From NCBI GenBank assembly GCA_002436065.1, contig DIXP01000092.1:1-64000 (forward strand): a stretch of DNA of 64,000 bases. Direction: 5' to 3'. Positions 61,817 to 64,000 of this stretch are shown here, one piece after another. Position 1 is the stretch's first letter, and every line of letters begins with the position of its first letter. Position numbers and translations under genes: made by a program. The stretch is from Chloroflexi bacterium UBA6077 (lineage in GTDB: Bacteria; Chloroflexota; UBA6077). The notes under the pieces were generated by a model. That model searched no databases. It was not told the origin of the DNA and saw only the letters and a list, made by a program, of their open reading frames with translations.

Positions 61817-63007
61817 CTATCTGCCCCTGAGTCTCTGGAGCTTCACGGTGTCCGTTCTTGGGTTCCAGGGGTGCTTTGCTACCTCTGCTTCGTTGAGGTC
61901 GGCCCCCAATCCGGGCCCCTTGGGCATGTAGAGGTAACCCTCTCTGATATCCGGCAGATGGGTGACGAGGTCGTCCTTCCAGGGCACGGCGTCCACGTCG
62001 ACTTCGAGTATCCTCACGTTGGGGACAGAGGCGCACAGCTGCGCGCTCATGAGGGTGGAGAGATGGCTGTAGTAGTTGTGAGGCGAGACGGCTATCTCGC
62101 AGATGTCCGCCAGGGCGGCGATCCTCCTGGACTCGGAGAACCCGTTCCACGCGACGTCGACCATGGTGACATCCATCGCATGGAGGTCGAAGTACGGCTT
62201 GTACTGCCTGCTCGTGTAGAGACTCTCTCCCGAGCAGATTGGGATCTCTGTCGCCTGCCGTATCTGTAGCAGTGCCTGTGGGTCGTAGATGTCGGTTTCG
62301 AGCCACATGAGGTCGAAGGGCTCCAGCATTCTCGCCAGGTGAACGATCCCTTCGGTCCTGAAGTTGAAATTCAGATCCAGGCAGATGTCTATCTCATCGC
62401 CCACGGCTCCTCGCAGGGTGCTGATGAGCAATTCCACCGCCTTAGCGCTCTCGCGAGTGAGATTGCCATCTTGGGTCCAGATCGTATAGGAGGGGTTCCC
62501 GGGCACCACCATGTTCGCCTTCAGGGCAGTGAAGCCGCGCTGCACGACCTCAGCACCGAGTTTCGCGATATCCTCCATGGTCTGCAGCGGCGGCGTACCC
62601 AACTGCTCCGAATAGAGGGCGCGATAAGTCCCGCAGTGGCTCCAGTACACCCGAACCCTGTCTCGTATGGGGCCACCGGACAGCTCATACAGGGGCACAC
62701 CGAGCATCTTGGCCTTGATATCCCATAGCGCTACCTCGATTCCGGCGATGGCTTTCTGGACGACGCCCCCGAGATTGGGTCGAGTAAGACGATACATTTC
62801 CCAGTACAGGGCTTCGACCGCCCTGGGATCGCGATCTATCAAGATAGGTGTAAGGTCCTTCACGCAGCCTACGACGCCGTACGGATTGACTCGGTTGTCG
62901 CTGCACTCTCCGTAGCCGGTTACCCCCTCGTCGGTCTGCACCTTCACGAAGATCCAGGGCCACCAGCCGCCATCGCAGAGCATAGCCTCGACGTTGGTGA
63001 TCTTCAC
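61817..63007 (-). CDS. Mandelate racemase/muconate lactonizing enzyme (enolase) superfamily dehydratase
   Basis: This 396-aa enzyme abstracts a proton next to a carboxylate and most likely dehydrates an aldonic acid. Metal ligands are in CLDLNFNF (Asp), WLETD (Glu) and CSGES (Glu), and the catalytic base is probably His in AVSPHNYYSH, the pattern of galactonate/gluconate dehydratase-like members. The GTG start at 63007 follows GGAGGAG. It lies downstream of an SDR gene and upstream of the livF scar, in the same orientation as the alcohol dehydrogenase and TPP genes. Confidence 0.93.
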   Translation of the reverse strand: MKITNVEAMLCDGGWWPWIFVKVQTDEGVTGYGECSDNRVNPYGVVGCVKDLTPILIDRDPRAVEALYWEMYRLTRPNLGGVVQKAIAGIEVALWDIKAKMLGVPLYELSGGPIRDRVRVYWSHCGTYRALYSEQLGTPPLQTMEDIAKLGAEVVQRGFTALKANMVVPGNPSYTIWTQDGNLTRESAKAVELLISTLRGAVGDEIDICLDLNFNFRTEGIVHLARMLEPFDLMWLETDIYDPQALLQIRQATEIPICSGESLYTSRQYKPYFDLHAMDVTMVDVAWNGFSESRRIAALADICEIAVSPHNYYSHLSTLMSAQLCASVPNVRILEVDVDAVPWKDDLVTHLPDIREGYLYMPKGPGLGADLNEAEVAKHPWNPRTDTVKLQRLRGR

Positions 63008-63073
63008 GTCACTCCTCCAGCGGGACCGCCTTTGTCATGTCTCATTCTCTTCCTCTATCCGCCGGGCTTTGGC

Positions 63074-63850
63074 CTAGTAGTTTTCAGGGCCCAGGGTGAG
63101 CCCCCCGTCCACGGCGATGTTCTGTCCGGTGATGTAGCTCGAGTCGTCGGATACCAGAAAGAGGACTACGCTGGCCAGCTCTTTCGGCGTAGCTAGGCGG
63201 CCCAGGCGGATCCCCTTGAGGTATCCGTCAATAACCTCTTTGGGCATGCCGAACATGCGAGGCGTGCCAACCACCCCTGGGGCGATGCTGTTGACGTTTA
63301 TCCCATATTGGGCCACCTCTTTGGCCAAGCCTTTGGTGAACCCGATCACCCCCGCCTTGGCGGCCGAATAGTCGGTCACCCTGAGGCCGCCTATCATTCC
63401 AGCCGTGGAGGCGAAGCTCACTACCTTGCCGCCCCGGGCCTCGATCATGTGGTTGATCACGGCCCTGGTGCTGTTCAGCGTGCCCTTAAGGTTGAGGGTG
63501 ATCATCTCGTCCCAGCGCTCGGGCTGGGACTCGGCAAATATCTGCTGCTTGGTGTTGATCACCGGGCCGGCCGATCCCCCCGCGAGGTTGACTAGGATGT
63601 CTATCTTGCCGAAGCGCTCCATGGTGGCCTTCGCCATGCGGATGGCGTCCTCGAACTGGGTGACGTTCAGCTGTATGGCGTCAGCCTCATGGCCCAGCTC
63701 CCGGATCTCACTGGCCACCTGTTGGGCCTGCTCCAGCACCAGGTCGGCGATCATGACTTTGGCGCCCTCCATGGCTAGAAGCTTGCATGTCGCCTGGCCG
63801 ATGCCGCCGGCTCCGCCGGTGATGATCGCAACCTTGTCTTTGATTCGCAT
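63074..63850 (-). CDS. Short-chain dehydrogenase/reductase upstream of the enolase-type gene
   Basis: This 258-aa NAD(P)-dependent enzyme has TGGAGGIGQATC, NLAGG, the catalytic Ser in SFASTAGMIGG and the Tyr-Lys pair in DYSAAKAGVIGF, so it should be active. The C-terminus SSYITGQNIAVDGG is FabG-like. I chose the ATG at 63850, with GGGAG 9 nt upstream; the ATG at 63859 directly abuts that site. Oxidising a sugar hydroxyl ahead of the dehydratase is a plausible role. Confidence 0.93.
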   Translation of the reverse strand: MRIKDKVAIITGGAGGIGQATCKLLAMEGAKVMIADLVLEQAQQVASEIRELGHEADAIQLNVTQFEDAIRMAKATMERFGKIDILVNLAGGSAGPVINTKQQIFAESQPERWDEMITLNLKGTLNSTRAVINHMIEARGGKVVSFASTAGMIGGLRVTDYSAAKAGVIGFTKGLAKEVAQYGINVNSIAPGVVGTPRMFGMPKEVIDGYLKGIRLGRLATPKELASVVLFLVSDDSSYITGQNIAVDGGLTLGPENY

Positions 63851-63883
63851 CCTTCCCATCTCCCAGTAATAGCTGTCGATGCC

Positions 63884-64000
63884 TCAAAACCACAGACACT
63901 GTTTCTGTCAGGCGGTGGTTTTGTTGGGATGTCGGTCCTGCTCCGCCTCCGTATGCATTCTGGCGCACAAGGCAGGCATAACCTGCCCGCCAAGGCGCCA
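63884..64000. other. Right-edge intergenic sequence with stem-loops
   Basis: CAAAACCAC and GTGGTTTTG (about 63884-63923) can pair, and TGGCGC..GCGCCA with inner GGCAGG..CCTGCC forms a nested hairpin reaching the window end (about 63959-64000). No gene is supported. The second hairpin may be part of a repeat cut by the window edge. Confidence 0.45.

Overview
The window is GC-rich bacterial chromosome, densely packed, with no rRNA, tRNA, CRISPR array, intact transposase or phage gene that I could recognise. It looks like a member of the Chloroflexota (SAR202/Dehalococcoidia- or Anaerolineae-like). The basis is inference: a T-box controlled ilv-leu operon, many Bug-type lipoprotein receptors with Ala/Pro/Thr-rich linkers, a broad set of enolase, CoA-transferase and hydantoinase catabolic enzymes, and short GC-rich palindromic repeats between genes. 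No marker gene here settles the phylum.

Region 1 (1-9.8 kb) is housekeeping: an HtrA-like membrane-anchored protease, lepA, a VapBC-type toxin-antitoxin pair, a HAD phosphatase, an aspartate racemase-like gene with rsgA, an Old Yellow Enzyme-type oxidoreductase and an LmbE-type deacetylase. Region 2 (9.8-16.7 kb) holds a large family 39 glycosyltransferase bracketed by inverted copies of a ~115 bp palindromic element, a citryl-CoA lyase-like protein, a secreted polysaccharide deacetylase translationally coupled to a family 9 glycosyltransferase, and pheA.

Region 3 (16.9-31.2 kb) is catabolic: two orphan Bug receptors, a threonine synthase-like enzyme, hyuAB hydantoinase/oxoprolinase genes, an ornithine cyclodeaminase-like gene and a class III aminotransferase, with a divergent GntR/FCD regulator sharing overlapping promoters. 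A nickel-pincer LarA-type racemase is followed by a second ornithine cyclodeaminase homologue. An AT-richer pair (HD phosphohydrolase and YwgA-like protein, 31.3-33.3 kb) follows.

Region 4 (33.7-49.9 kb, all minus strand) is the most unusual part: an IclR regulator, a class III CoA-transferase, a ComA (phosphosulfolactate synthase)-family protein, an M29/NicX-like metalloenzyme, an SDR, a complete TctBAC tripartite transporter, an HMG-CoA lyase-family aldolase, another Bug receptor, a one-piece aconitase-like hydratase, and two PrpF isomerases either side of an MFS carrier. Together they suggest uptake and breakdown of a branched or unsaturated di/tricarboxylate.

Region 5 (50-57.7 kb) is the plus-strand branched-chain amino acid operon ilvB-ilvH-ilvC-leuA-leuC-leuD. 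It sits behind a T-box leader with one Stem I but two complete antiterminator/terminator modules, and its spacers are loaded with REP-like palindromes. Region 6 (57.8-63.9 kb, minus strand) is a sugar-acid-like catabolic set (SDR, mandelate racemase-type dehydratase, iron alcohol dehydrogenase, TPP enzyme, VOC protein) interrupted by a scar where an N-terminal MmgE/PrpD fragment meets a C-terminal livF fragment.
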